From positions 26,023 to 90,022 of the forward strand of contig JANQKV010000010.1 in NCBI GenBank assembly GCA_028280945.1: a DNA stretch of 64,000 bases, read 5' to 3'. Below, in pieces: positions 8,223-15,650 of this stretch (positions within the stretch are counted from its first letter, which is position 1; the number at the start of each line of letters is the position of its first letter). The notes beneath the pieces are model-generated. The model had not been told where the DNA came from, ran no database searches, and saw only the letters and a list, made by a program, of their open reading frames with translations. The stretch is from Opitutaceae bacterium. Lineage in GTDB: Bacteria > Verrucomicrobiota > Verrucomicrobiia > Opitutales > Opitutaceae. The position numbers and the translations under genes were made by a program.

Positions 8223-9233
8223 ATGTCCTTTGATCGGCCTCTTGATTTGGTGGAACGTCCTCGGCGTTTGCGGTGTTCGGCGAGTGTGCGTGCCATGGTG
8301 CGTGAGACGGTGCTCACCCCGGCAGATTTCATTGCCCCTCTTTTTGTCATCGACGGCAAAGGCGCTCCGCAGCCGATCAAATCGATGCCGGGAGTCTCAC
8401 GGCTCAACATCAAGGATCTCGTCAAGGAATGTCGTGCGTTGCACAAACTGGGCGTCCCAGCGGTGGCCCTGTTTCCCAAACTGGCGGCGCGTTACAAGGA
8501 CGCTGATGGCACCCGGGCGCTGGATGAGAACGGACTTGTGTTGCGGGCGGTGCAAGCTGTGAAGTTCGCGGTGCCTGAGCTGACGGTGATCACGGATGTA
8601 GCCCTCGACCCTTACACCAATCATGGGCACGACGGCGTGCTTACAACAGACGGAGACGATGTGGCCAATGACCGCACGGTGGCGATTCTCAGTGAAATGG
8701 CGGTGCTGCAGGCACAGGCGGGGGTCGATATTGTGGCCCCCTCGGACATGATGGACGGGCGGGTTGCCGCGATCCGTGAGGCCCTCGATGAGGCCGGGCA
8801 GGAGCGCACGGCCATCATGGCCTACTCGGCCAAATTCAACTCGGCCTTCTATGGTCCATTCCGCGATGCCGTGGGCAGCGCCAGCGCCGCAGGCACCCGT
8901 TTGCTCAGCAAAGCAACTTACCAGCTCGATCCGGCCAACCGTCGCCAAGCCTTGAACGAAGCAGCGTTGGACGAGGACGAGGGGGCGGACTTCATCATGG
9001 TCAAGCCTGCCGGGGCCTATCTGGACATCATTCGTGACGTGCGCGAACAGACGGGCAAACCGGTCGCGGCGTATCAGGTTTCCGGTGAGTATGCGCAGAT
9101 CCAAGCCGCGGCAAAGTTGGGCTGGCTCGACCTTGAGCAGTGCCGGGACGAATCGTTGCTCGCGATCAAGCGTGCGGGCGCCGACATGATTCTGACCTAT
9201 TTTGCCAAGGACATGGCGAAAAAACTGGGTTGA
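8223..9233 (+). CDS. hemB: Porphobilinogen synthase (delta-aminolevulinate dehydratase)
   Basis: Condenses two 5-aminolevulinate molecules to porphobilinogen in tetrapyrrole synthesis. 336 residues, full length. The two Schiff-base lysines are present: Lys204 in AYSAKFNSAFYGPF and Lys261 in FIMVKPAGAYLD. The active-site metal segment reads DVALDPYTNHGHDG (125-138), so the cysteines of the zinc enzymes are replaced by Ala/Asp/Asp; this is the aspartate-type site linked to magnesium- or non-zinc-dependent enzymes. ATG at 8223 gives the expected N-terminus. Other heme genes are not in the window. The downstream TPR gene starts 17 nt after the stop and may be co-transcribed. Confidence 0.97.
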   Translation: MSFDRPLDLVERPRRLRCSASVRAMVRETVLTPADFIAPLFVIDGKGAPQPIKSMPGVSRLNIKDLVKECRALHKLGVPAVALFPKLAARYKDADGTRALDENGLVLRAVQAVKFAVPELTVITDVALDPYTNHGHDGVLTTDGDDVANDRTVAILSEMAVLQAQAGVDIVAPSDMMDGRVAAIREALDEAGQERTAIMAYSAKFNSAFYGPFRDAVGSASAAGTRLLSKATYQLDPANRRQALNEAALDEDEGADFIMVKPAGAYLDIIRDVREQTGKPVAAYQVSGEYAQIQAAAKLGWLDLEQCRDESLLAIKRAGADMILTYFAKDMAKKLG

Positions 9234-9250
9234 GCGTAGGCTGTCGCGAG

Positions 9251-10225
9251 ATGCGACCGGCGCAGTGGAAACTCCTCATTTTCGTGCCCATCCTCATGCT
9301 GGTGGGGGCGGGAGTCACGTATTGGATCCAATGGTCCAAGCTTCGAGCGAAGTGGGCGGAATGGGTGCCGGAACGCCCCCCGGAATTGACCGAAACGAAC
9401 GAGGAATTGGCCGATTGGGAGGAACAGATTCGAACAGGGGATTGGTCGGTGCTTCCAACGTTGGCGGGGTGGTATCGGGCCCAGGGGCAACCGACAGCGG
9501 CTTTGGCGGCGTTCGAGACCTTGCGGGAGTTGGACGGTGACAACGGCGCCTGGTGGCTGGCGACAGCGGGACTGAATGCGCAGCAGGGCGAGCGACGGCT
9601 GGCGGGAAGCCAGCTCCAACGCGCGAGGGAACTGGGTTTGCCCGATGGCAGGTCCCATGCCGAGGCGGGACGCCTTTCCGAGGTGCTGGGCGACCAGGTG
9701 GAGGCGAAGGAGGACTATCGCAATGCCGTGGCGCAGAATCCCGCCCTGGTGCCCGTCTGGATGCGGTTGATCGCTTTGTATCGAGCCATTGGAGACAACC
9801 GGGCGGCCCGCGAAGCGTTTGAAACCGCCCTCCGGGAGAATCCGGGAGCCCCGGCGTTGCTGCTCGACCGGGCCCGCCGGTTTCGGGAACGCCGGAACTG
9901 GCGGCAGGCACTGTTGGATTTCGAGCGGGTAAGGGAATCACATCCGGAACTTCCGGAACCTTGGTATGCCTCGGCCCAAGCCCTCTTTGAATTGGACCGC
10001 TACGAAGAAGGACGGGAACTCCTGGCGGCAAGACTGGCGATCGATCCGCAAGACCGCACGGCCCTCATGTTGCTCTGCGTAGAAGCCATCGCCAAGCAAG
10101 ACCGGGCGGAGTCGGACCGGTTGATTCAGCAAATGCGCGACGTGGTTTCCATTTCGCCGCGAGAGTGGGCTCGGCTCGAAGCGGCTTACCGGCAGACTTT
10201 TAATGAGGCCCCGCCGGAAACCTGA
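9251..10225 (+). CDS. Membrane-anchored TPR protein
   Basis: A 324-residue protein with one N-terminal membrane segment (about residues 7-25, KLLIFVPILMLVGAGVTYWI) followed by a soluble domain of tandem TPR-like helical pairs from about residue 55 to 300 (repeated patterns such as LAGWYRAQGQPTAALAAFETL, LSEVLGDQVEAKEDYRNAVAQNP, LIALYRAIGDNRAAREAFETALRENP). It probably faces the periplasm and serves as a protein-interaction scaffold. The ATG at 9251 is preferred because the frame upstream overlaps hemB and lacks a signal. It follows hemB closely and meets the lipoprotein gene tail-to-tail one base after its stop. Function unknown. Confidence 0.8.
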   Translation: MRPAQWKLLIFVPILMLVGAGVTYWIQWSKLRAKWAEWVPERPPELTETNEELADWEEQIRTGDWSVLPTLAGWYRAQGQPTAALAAFETLRELDGDNGAWWLATAGLNAQQGERRLAGSQLQRARELGLPDGRSHAEAGRLSEVLGDQVEAKEDYRNAVAQNPALVPVWMRLIALYRAIGDNRAAREAFETALRENPGAPALLLDRARRFRERRNWRQALLDFERVRESHPELPEPWYASAQALFELDRYEEGRELLAARLAIDPQDRTALMLLCVEAIAKQDRAESDRLIQQMRDVVSISPREWARLEAAYRQTFNEAPPET

Positions 10226-10226
10226 C

Positions 10227-10835
10227 CTAAAAGGCTGAGCGATCGATCTGCAGGGAGTCTCCGGGCAGGAGCCTGGGGTCTTCGCTCGGGTTACGTTGGG
10301 CGAGTTTGGCGTCGAGCGTATAGGCTTGCTGATCACGGACCACGTTTACGGCGCTTTCCCGTGCGTAAATGGTGAAGCCTCCGGCAGCTTGGATCGCTTT
10401 GGTCATGGTCAAATCGGGGGTCCACTCGATGCGGCCCGGGCGTTGAACCTCTCCGCCGACATAGACGTAGCGCTCGGTTACCGTGACTGATACATCGATG
10501 GCCCGATAGAAATCGCGATCCAGATAGGTTTTCCGAATCAAGCCGGAAAGCTCGGAGGTTGTCAGTCCGGCGGCGGTAATGCTGCCAATGAAGGGCAGGG
10601 AGATCAGTCCCTCATCGTCGATTTGCACATCGTGCTGGCTGGGATCAGGGATGCCTTGGAGAGCGACCCCAAGGGAATCTCCAGGTCTGAGCTGGGCGGC
10701 AGAGGCGCCTTCCGGGAGTTTCGGATTCTCGTCCAGTCCACCGCTCCCAACCGCCGGGGTCTCACAGCCGGTGCTCAGTAAGCAGAGTCCCGTCACCACG
10801 AGCAGGGCAAAACGACGAATCCGGTGATTCCACAT
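10227..10835 (-). CDS. Polysaccharide-export (Wza-like) outer-membrane lipoprotein
   Basis: 202 residues. A lipoprotein signal peptide ends in the lipobox LLSTGC at about residue 24. Residues 48-125 match the polysaccharide biosynthesis/export domain (LRPGDSLGVALQGIPDPSQHDVQIDDEGLISLPFIGSITAAGLT...ELSGLIRKTYLD), then an SLBB-like beta-grasp segment (YVYVGGEVQRPGRIEWTPDLTMTKAIQAAGGFTIYA) and a final GDSLQI strand. It is shorter than Wza (about 380 residues) and has a single SLBB-like repeat. Such proteins form or gate the outer-membrane exit for exopolysaccharide. No Wzc kinase, polymerase or flippase gene lies nearby, so its partner must be elsewhere. Confidence 0.85.
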   Translation of the reverse strand: MWNHRIRRFALLVVTGLCLLSTGCETPAVGSGGLDENPKLPEGASAAQLRPGDSLGVALQGIPDPSQHDVQIDDEGLISLPFIGSITAAGLTTSELSGLIRKTYLDRDFYRAIDVSVTVTERYVYVGGEVQRPGRIEWTPDLTMTKAIQAAGGFTIYARESAVNVVRDQQAYTLDAKLAQRNPSEDPRLLPGDSLQIDRSAF

Positions 10836-10873
10836 GAGCGCTCAGTTCAGCGACTCATCGCGGGGACGAAAGC

Positions 10874-10904
10874 AAAAAGCGCGGCCCTGTTGAAGGGCCG
10901 CGCT
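10874..10904 (-). terminator. Rho-independent terminator after the acidic-protein gene
   Basis: An 11-bp perfect stem (10878-10888 with 10894-10904, arms AGCGCGGCCCT/AGGGCCGCGCT), five-base loop, and five A on the plus strand at 10874-10878, i.e. a T-run when read on the minus strand. Confidence 0.88.
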
Positions 10905-10911
10905 GGAAATA

Positions 10912-10931
10912 TGGCGGGAGAGGGGATCGAA
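10912..10931 (-). other. tRNA 3'-end-like fragment
   Basis: Read on the minus strand these 20 bases (TTCGATCCCCTCTCCCGCCA) look like a T-loop, the 3' half of a T-stem, the 3' acceptor strand and a discriminator base. No 5' half or complementary T-stem is present, so it is not a functional tRNA. It directly follows the TAG of the acidic-protein gene and precedes the terminator. It may be a relic attachment site or chance. Confidence 0.35.
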
Positions 10932-11636
10932 CTAGCGTTCGTTATCTTCGTCCTCTTCCTCCTCGTCTTCGTCTTCGTCCTCATCCCACTTCAAGGAAGC
11001 ATCGCCCTTGAGCGACTTTTCGTCTTCCTCGTCGATATCGGGGAGGTCTTCGTCGTCGATATCCTCTTCATCACTGGACCCGGCGTCTTCGTCATCGGTG
11101 TCGAAACCGGCCGGGGTGTAATCCAGGATGGCTCCCAGTTCTTCGAAGGCATGAATGGCACTGCCTTCCATGAAGCTCTGGTTTTGCTCCTCCCGAATCT
11201 CGTCTTCCACCTCGTCCACCGTGAGGTCCGACTCGAAATCGATGACATCGTTGAGCAGTTTGACACGGCAGCGAGTCAGGTGATCGAGAACGTCGGCGTA
11301 TGGGCCGTTCTCGTCGTCAACGATGTCGGGCAGACCAAAGAGTTTTTCGTCGGTATCGAAGAAGGATTCTTTAACCCGTTTGAGGCGGACCCGACCGTCG
11401 CCGAGGTCTTTTTCGATGCGGAAAGGGATGAAGGCGACGTCGAGAATATCCTCATCGAAACCGTAGTCACGAAGGGGTTCAACCGCGTCGATGAGGTGGT
11501 CGACCTGCCGGGGATCGACGATGCTGAGGCCATCGACGTCCCAGCGCACCGGATCGCTGACTTCGACGACCCACCAGTTGTGGTCTTCGCCCAGACGAAC
11601 AATGCACCAGTCGAGAGTTGTGGAGGAGTTTGCCAT
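10932..11636 (-). CDS. Hypothetical protein with long acidic C-terminal tail
   Basis: A 234-residue cytoplasmic-looking protein that I cannot assign to a named family. Residues 1-165 are an ordered alpha/beta domain (DWCIVRLGEDHNWWVVEVSDPVRWDVDGLSIV; DILDVAFIPFRIEKDLGDGRVRLKRVKESFFD). From about 180 the chain is dominated by Asp and Glu (runs such as SSDEEDIDDEDLPDIDEEDE and a final block of D/E), giving a strongly negative disordered tail as in some nucleic-acid mimics, chaperones or metal binders. The ATG at 11636 (MANSSTTLDW) is preferred over an upstream start at 11690. It is followed by the tRNA-like fragment and a strong terminator, and it diverges from pyrD. Confidence 0.75.
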   Translation of the reverse strand: MANSSTTLDWCIVRLGEDHNWWVVEVSDPVRWDVDGLSIVDPRQVDHLIDAVEPLRDYGFDEDILDVAFIPFRIEKDLGDGRVRLKRVKESFFDTDEKLFGLPDIVDDENGPYADVLDHLTRCRVKLLNDVIDFESDLTVDEVEDEIREEQNQSFMEGSAIHAFEELGAILDYTPAGFDTDDEDAGSSDEEDIDDEDLPDIDEEDEKSLKGDASLKWDEDEDEDEEEEDEDNER

Positions 11637-11812
11637 ATACAAAAGTGCTCGGTCGCCCGCAGGAAAAAGGGCGGTAATCGCGCGAGTCAAACCACGAAAA
11701 ACACTTTCGGGTGACTTTTCTTGGCCAGCGCCGTGCCGGGGGCGAACTCAGCGGAAGGCCCGTCGAGGGAGTCGCTTGCGTTTTGAGGGGCGGCCGCCAC
11801 TGTCCGCGAGCG

Positions 11813-12865
11813 ATGGATTTCGTGTATGAGAAGGTCATTCGTCCCCGTCTATTTAGGCGTGATTCAGAGGCGGCGCACGAGTTGGGGGTGACCGCCATGG
11901 CATTGCTTGGCCGGTTGGGGCCGTTGCGCAAGGCTTGGGAGGTATGGCATCGCCTGCCGGCACGTCGATTTCGGCCCGTGGAGGCTTTTGGGCTCGAATT
12001 TCCTAATACGGTGGGCTTGGCGGCAGGTTTTGACAAAAATGCAGAAGCTTGGCCGGCGGCGGCGGCGATGGGGTTTGGCCATGTGGAAATTGGCACGGTC
12101 ACGGCATTGGCCCAGCCGGGCAATGACAAGCCCCGGATGTTTCGGTTTCCCGAGGAGGAGGCGGTGATCAATCGGATGGGCTTCAACAATGAGGGGGCCG
12201 AGGCCGTCGCTTCGCGCCTAGCCAGGCAGGCTCCGCGCGGCCAGCGTCCCATCCCGCTTGGTATCAATCTGGGCAAATCAAAGATCACTCCGCTGGACGA
12301 AGCGGTTGCCGATTACCTGAAGAGTTTTGCGCTGCTTGCCGATCATGCGGATTACTTGGTGCTGAATGTCTCCAGTCCCAACACGCCGGGGCTTCGGGAG
12401 TTGCAGGATGAATCCCGGCTTCGCGAACTCCTGTCGGCGGTGACGACCGCTAATCGTGATCGCGGTGAAAATCGGCGGCCGTTGCTGCTCAAAATCGCGC
12501 CGGATCTCACCTATCGGCAAATCGACGACGTGTTGCAGGTGATCGAGGATTATGGCTTTGATGGCATCATTGCGACCAATACGACTTTGGCCCGACCGGG
12601 ACGATTTACTGACGTGAACGAGACGGGAGGTCTGAGTGGTCGCCCGTTGCAGCAGCGCTCAACCCAGATCATCAATTACATCGCCCGTGCCACTGACGGT
12701 CGTTTGCCGATCATTGGGGTGGGAGGAATCAGCGATACGGCCGATGCCGGAGAGAAACTCGATGCCGGCGCCAAGCTTGTGCAGGTTTACACGGGGATGA
12801 TTTATCGGGGGCCGTTTTTTGCAGCAGAGCTTGCCAAGGCACTGCGGGAACGACAACGGCGGTAA
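11813..12865 (+). CDS. pyrD: Dihydroorotate dehydrogenase (quinone), class 2
   Basis: Oxidises dihydroorotate to orotate in pyrimidine synthesis, passing electrons to membrane quinones. 350 residues. The N-terminal helical extension typical of class 2 (FVYEKVIRPRLFRRDSEAAHELGVTAMALLG) precedes the FMN barrel: NTVGLAAGFDKNAEAW, GFGHVEIGTVTALAQPGNDKPRMFRFPEEEAVINRMGFNNEG, YLVLNVSSPNTPGLRELQ (catalytic Ser region), LLKIAPDLT, ATNTT and IIGVGGISDTADAGEKLDAGAKLVQVYTG. ATG at 11813 chosen; the frame continues upstream but without family similarity. The other pyrimidine genes here (pyrR, pyrB, pyrC) are 7-10 kb away on the opposite strand. Confidence 0.97.
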   Translation: MDFVYEKVIRPRLFRRDSEAAHELGVTAMALLGRLGPLRKAWEVWHRLPARRFRPVEAFGLEFPNTVGLAAGFDKNAEAWPAAAAMGFGHVEIGTVTALAQPGNDKPRMFRFPEEEAVINRMGFNNEGAEAVASRLARQAPRGQRPIPLGINLGKSKITPLDEAVADYLKSFALLADHADYLVLNVSSPNTPGLRELQDESRLRELLSAVTTANRDRGENRRPLLLKIAPDLTYRQIDDVLQVIEDYGFDGIIATNTTLARPGRFTDVNETGGLSGRPLQQRSTQIINYIARATDGRLPIIGVGGISDTADAGEKLDAGAKLVQVYTGMIYRGPFFAAELAKALRERQRR

Positions 12866-12872
12866 GCCGACC

Positions 12873-13277
12873 TCAATTTGGCTCAGTCGGAGGCCTGACC
12901 TCGTTGATCCACGCGATCGCTTTGGACTCATTGCGGAATACCTTTACGGTTTCCGCTGAGTTTCCGGCTATGCCGGAATACATTCGTCCAATGCCATACT
13001 GCAGGTTCGCGGGTGCAACGACTGCGGTGGGGGAAAACTGAACTCCATGTCTCCTCATGGCATCTTCGGAGATCTGCGCCACCTTCATGAGTCCTTGACT
13101 GGTGGCTTGGGCAAAATCGGCTTGGGTGAGATCCACAAGTTCGGGATATCCAGGAATCCAGAAGTCGCTTGAATAGAGCTCTTGGTAGGCCTTCTCCTGA
13201 ACCTTGTCAGTGATCATGCCGGTGAACACGCTGCGCACGATTTTGTTTTCACTGTCCATGGAAAACGAAATTGGCAT
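12873..13277 (-). CDS. Hypothetical protein, STAS/SpoIIAA-like fold possible
   Basis: A 134-residue soluble protein with alternating strands and helices (PISFSMDSENKIVRSVFTGMITDKVQEKAYQELYSS, YPELVDLTQADFAQATSQGLMKVAQISEDAMRRHG, TAVVAPANLQYGIGRMYSGIAG, ETVKVFRNESKAIAWI). The layout of strand-helix-strand with a conserved VDLTQADF strand resembles SpoIIAA/STAS-like small proteins, but this is a fold guess, not a recognised family match. I prefer the ATG at 13277, which has an AGGTG Shine-Dalgarno-like site six bases upstream, over the GTG at 13286. Base composition is lower in GC than in the flanking genes. It is convergent with pyrD with a 7-nt gap. Confidence 0.7.
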   Translation of the reverse strand: MPISFSMDSENKIVRSVFTGMITDKVQEKAYQELYSSDFWIPGYPELVDLTQADFAQATSQGLMKVAQISEDAMRRHGVQFSPTAVVAPANLQYGIGRMYSGIAGNSAETVKVFRNESKAIAWINEVRPPTEPN

Positions 13278-13427
13278 GCCGAACACCTAAAGTTCTCAGC
13301 AGGATTGGCAACTTCCTTGGAAGGTAACTGAACTCGAGTTCTTACTTTCGTCCGAAACTACTATCACCCGTCAAATGGTGCAGTTTTCACATCACTTGTT
13401 TTCCCGACCTCCAAGTACCGAGTGACC

Positions 13428-14360
13428 TCAGATCATCCAGTCGTCAGCGGTCGGTTTCTCGGCGTCGGACGACCGTTTCCGGTCACGTTGGTTTTTGACC
13501 ACTGAAGTGCCTTCGCCTTCGTAGTAGACGATGCTGTCGGCGGGGATCGATTTCATCAGCCAAACATTGGATCCAATGATTGACCCCCGGCCGATCACGG
13601 TGTTTCCGCCGAGAATGGTGGCACTGGGATAGACCGTCACATGGTCCTCGATATCGGGATGGCGTTTCACGCCCTTCACCGGATTGCCATCTTCATCCAA
13701 CTCGAAGGACTTTGCCCCCAGGGTCACGTTTTGATAAATCTTTACGTGGTTTCCGATGCGAGTGGTTTCACCGATGACCACACCCGTGCAGTGGTCGATA
13801 AAGAAGTGGGTCCCAATCTGCGCGCCGGGGTGAATGTCGGTGCCCGTGCGTTCGTGGGCATACTCTGTGAGCATGCGCGGAAGGAGCGGAACGTTGAGTT
13901 TGTAGAGTTGGTGCGCGAGCCGCTGAATTGAGATGACGAGCACGCAGGGGTAGGCAAGGATGATCTCCTCCACACTACGGGCGGCAGGATCACCTTCGTA
14001 GGCGGCTTGGACATCGGTTTGGCAAATGTCGCGGATGGCGGGAAGCTGGGCAAGGAGCTCGCAGGCCAGATCCTCGGCATGTTCCGACGGGGCATGGTCT
14101 CCCACGAAATTTAAGCTCTTGGTGATTTCTTCCTCGAGCCGGGTGCGAACAGCCTGCAGACGGGCCGCTGTCACGGCCGGGACACTGCTTTTAGTGAGGG
14201 GTTTGTGTTCGAAGTAGCCGGGGAAAAGGAGGTGCATCAATTCGGCGGCCAGCCAATTGACTGACTCATCGCTGGGCAGGTTTTTGCCGTCGATGTGATT
14301 GATGCCGCCTTGGTGGTCGTAGGAGGCGAGCAGGGCACGCTGAATTTCGGCGGGCGACAT
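13428..14360 (-). CDS. cysE: Serine O-acetyltransferase
   Basis: Transfers acetyl from acetyl-CoA to L-serine, first step of cysteine synthesis. 310 residues: an N-terminal helical domain (1-180) typical of the long EpsC/CysE subtype and a left-handed beta-helix of hexapeptide repeats (GTDIHPGAQIGTHFFIDHCTGVVIGETTRIGNHVKIYQNVTLGA, then HPDIEDHVTVYPSATILGGNTVIGRGSIIGSNVWL). The catalytic histidine regions DIHPGA and DHCTGVVIGE are intact. The C-terminal tail is basic/acidic and short. It is a single gene with tRNA-Leu divergent upstream. Confidence 0.95.
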   Translation of the reverse strand: MSPAEIQRALLASYDHQGGINHIDGKNLPSDESVNWLAAELMHLLFPGYFEHKPLTKSSVPAVTAARLQAVRTRLEEEITKSLNFVGDHAPSEHAEDLACELLAQLPAIRDICQTDVQAAYEGDPAARSVEEIILAYPCVLVISIQRLAHQLYKLNVPLLPRMLTEYAHERTGTDIHPGAQIGTHFFIDHCTGVVIGETTRIGNHVKIYQNVTLGAKSFELDEDGNPVKGVKRHPDIEDHVTVYPSATILGGNTVIGRGSIIGSNVWLMKSIPADSIVYYEGEGTSVVKNQRDRKRSSDAEKPTADDWMI

Positions 14361-14436
14361 GGTATAGGACTTAAACGGTAGGAAAAGGGGACGAGAAAAG
14401 ATAGACCCTTAGAATTTAGAAATGGAATTTCAGGGC

Positions 14437-14465
14437 TTTACAAGGTGCGGAGCATCTTACTTAGT
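14437..14465 (+). promoter_or_regulatory. Possible sigma-70 promoter of tRNA-Leu
   Basis: TTTACA (14437-14442) and a weak -10 element CTTAGT (14460-14465) with 17-bp spacing, ending 20 bases before the tRNA. The -10 match is poor. Confidence 0.3.
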
Positions 14466-14485
14466 CCGCGTTCCCCTCTTGGAAT

Positions 14486-14570
14486 GCTCAGGTGGTGGAA
14501 TTGGTAGACACGCACGCTTGAGGGGCGTGTGCCGCGAGGCGTAAGGGTTCGAGTCCCTTCCTGAGCACCA
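14486..14570 (+). tRNA. tRNA-Leu (anticodon GAG)
   Basis: Folds as a complete cloverleaf: acceptor GCTCAGG/CCTGAGC, anticodon stem CACGC/GCGTG around loop TTGAGGG (anticodon GAG, reads CTC/CTT), long class II variable arm, T-arm AAGGG-TTCGAGT-CCCTT, and a genomically encoded CCA at 14568-14570. The long variable arm and anticodon together identify leucine. Confidence 0.97.
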
Positions 14571-14695
14571 TTTCAATTTCGGATTTTGGATTTACGATTG
14601 CGGATTTTTTCGGGGAGCAGAGAGCGCGAAGTGGGGGCTTGGGACCTTTAAATTGAACCACTCAACTTGCCGAAAATCTCGAGCTATCCTGGACA

Positions 14696-15517
14696 ATGAA
14701 CTCGCAGTCGGAGCTGACTCTGGCTGGCGTGGTATGTCCCCCGCACAACGTTGGCGGGGATCTCAAAATGGAAAAGAATCCCTCCGAAATCGACTCTCAG
14801 CCATCTTCCGTGTCCTCGTTTGACGATATCCGTTGGTTTCATCGTATCGACCTTGGCGATGGGAAAATCACCCCCGGTATCGACGATACCGCGGCCAAAC
14901 TGGAGCGCATCAGGTTACCCGATGATTTGGCGGGTCGGTCCGTTTTGGATGTCGGTTCATGGGATGGCTTTTTTGCTTTTGAGTGCGAACGTCGCGGAGC
15001 ACAGCGAGTCTGTGCAGTGGATTCCTACTGCTGGGGTGAAGACGGATGGGCCGATAAATCAGGCTTTGATTATGCCAAGCGAAAGTTGGGATCAAAGGTC
15101 GAGGAACGGTATTGTGAAGTGGTGGATTTGGATCCGGAGAGCCTGGGGGTTTATGACCTTACTCTTTTTCTTGGCGTTCTTTATCACTTGGAGGATCCGA
15201 TCAAGGCCCTGCGCCAAATTTCAGCGGTCACGCGTGATCACCTTATACTCGAAACCAAGGTCGATTTGTTGGAGTGCCGTCGGCCTGCGTGGAGTTATTA
15301 TGGGGGTAGTGAACTCAATCGAGACCCGACGAACTGGTGGGCGCCCAATCCGCCAGCCCTGTGTGCAGCCCTGGCTTCCGTGGGCTTTCGACGGATCGAA
15401 GTGGTCTCTGGTCCCAAACCATTCTGGCAAAGATTGATGCGGAGACCAACTCGAGAAAGATCTTGGTGGCGCGAATTCCAGTGCTGCCGAATGGCAGTGC
15501 ATGCTTGGAAATCCTGA
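14696..15517 (+). CDS. SAM-dependent methyltransferase, CmoB/DUF1698-like
   Basis: 273 residues. A segment RWFHRIDLGDGKITPGIDD (46-64) and the following Rossmann fold with motif I VLDVGSWDGFFAFECERRGA, then CAVDSYCW, YDLTLFLGVLYHLEDPIKALRQI and DHLILETKVD, match the CmoB-related DUF1698 group. CmoB itself makes cmo5U in tRNA, but this protein is shorter and similar genes also methylate other substrates, so I do not name it. An internal start at 14768 (MEKNPSEID) is possible, since the first 24 residues look non-conserved. Its GC content is visibly lower than its neighbours and it sits 125 nt after tRNA-Leu, which suggests acquisition by transfer. A terminator follows. Confidence 0.82.
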   Translation: MNSQSELTLAGVVCPPHNVGGDLKMEKNPSEIDSQPSSVSSFDDIRWFHRIDLGDGKITPGIDDTAAKLERIRLPDDLAGRSVLDVGSWDGFFAFECERRGAQRVCAVDSYCWGEDGWADKSGFDYAKRKLGSKVEERYCEVVDLDPESLGVYDLTLFLGVLYHLEDPIKALRQISAVTRDHLILETKVDLLECRRPAWSYYGGSELNRDPTNWWAPNPPALCAALASVGFRRIEVVSGPKPFWQRLMRRPTRERSWWREFQCCRMAVHAWKS

Positions 15518-15624
15518 GTGGATTTTCGCCAGTGGAATCGTGCTTGCGTGTGCAAGGGTGGGCCTAAAACTCCCAGGCGAGTATCCCTACTCGAAACCGA
15601 CGACCTACCAACACCACCTTTAGC

Positions 15625-15646
15625 ACGGGCCGCGCGCCCGTTTTTT
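15625..15646 (+). terminator. Terminator-like hairpin abutting the next start codon
   Basis: Six-bp stem ACGGGC/GCCCGT (15625-15630, 15636-15641), CGCGC loop and six T (15641-15646). It could terminate the methyltransferase transcript, but its T-run ends only four bases before the ATG at 15651, so it may instead be a leader hairpin of that gene. Confidence 0.65.
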
Positions 15647-15650
15647 CCGT

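Noticed and set aside
10905..10945. Possible tRNA on the minus strand
   Set aside because: Only a 3' fragment; no 5' acceptor, D-arm or anticodon arm can be formed.
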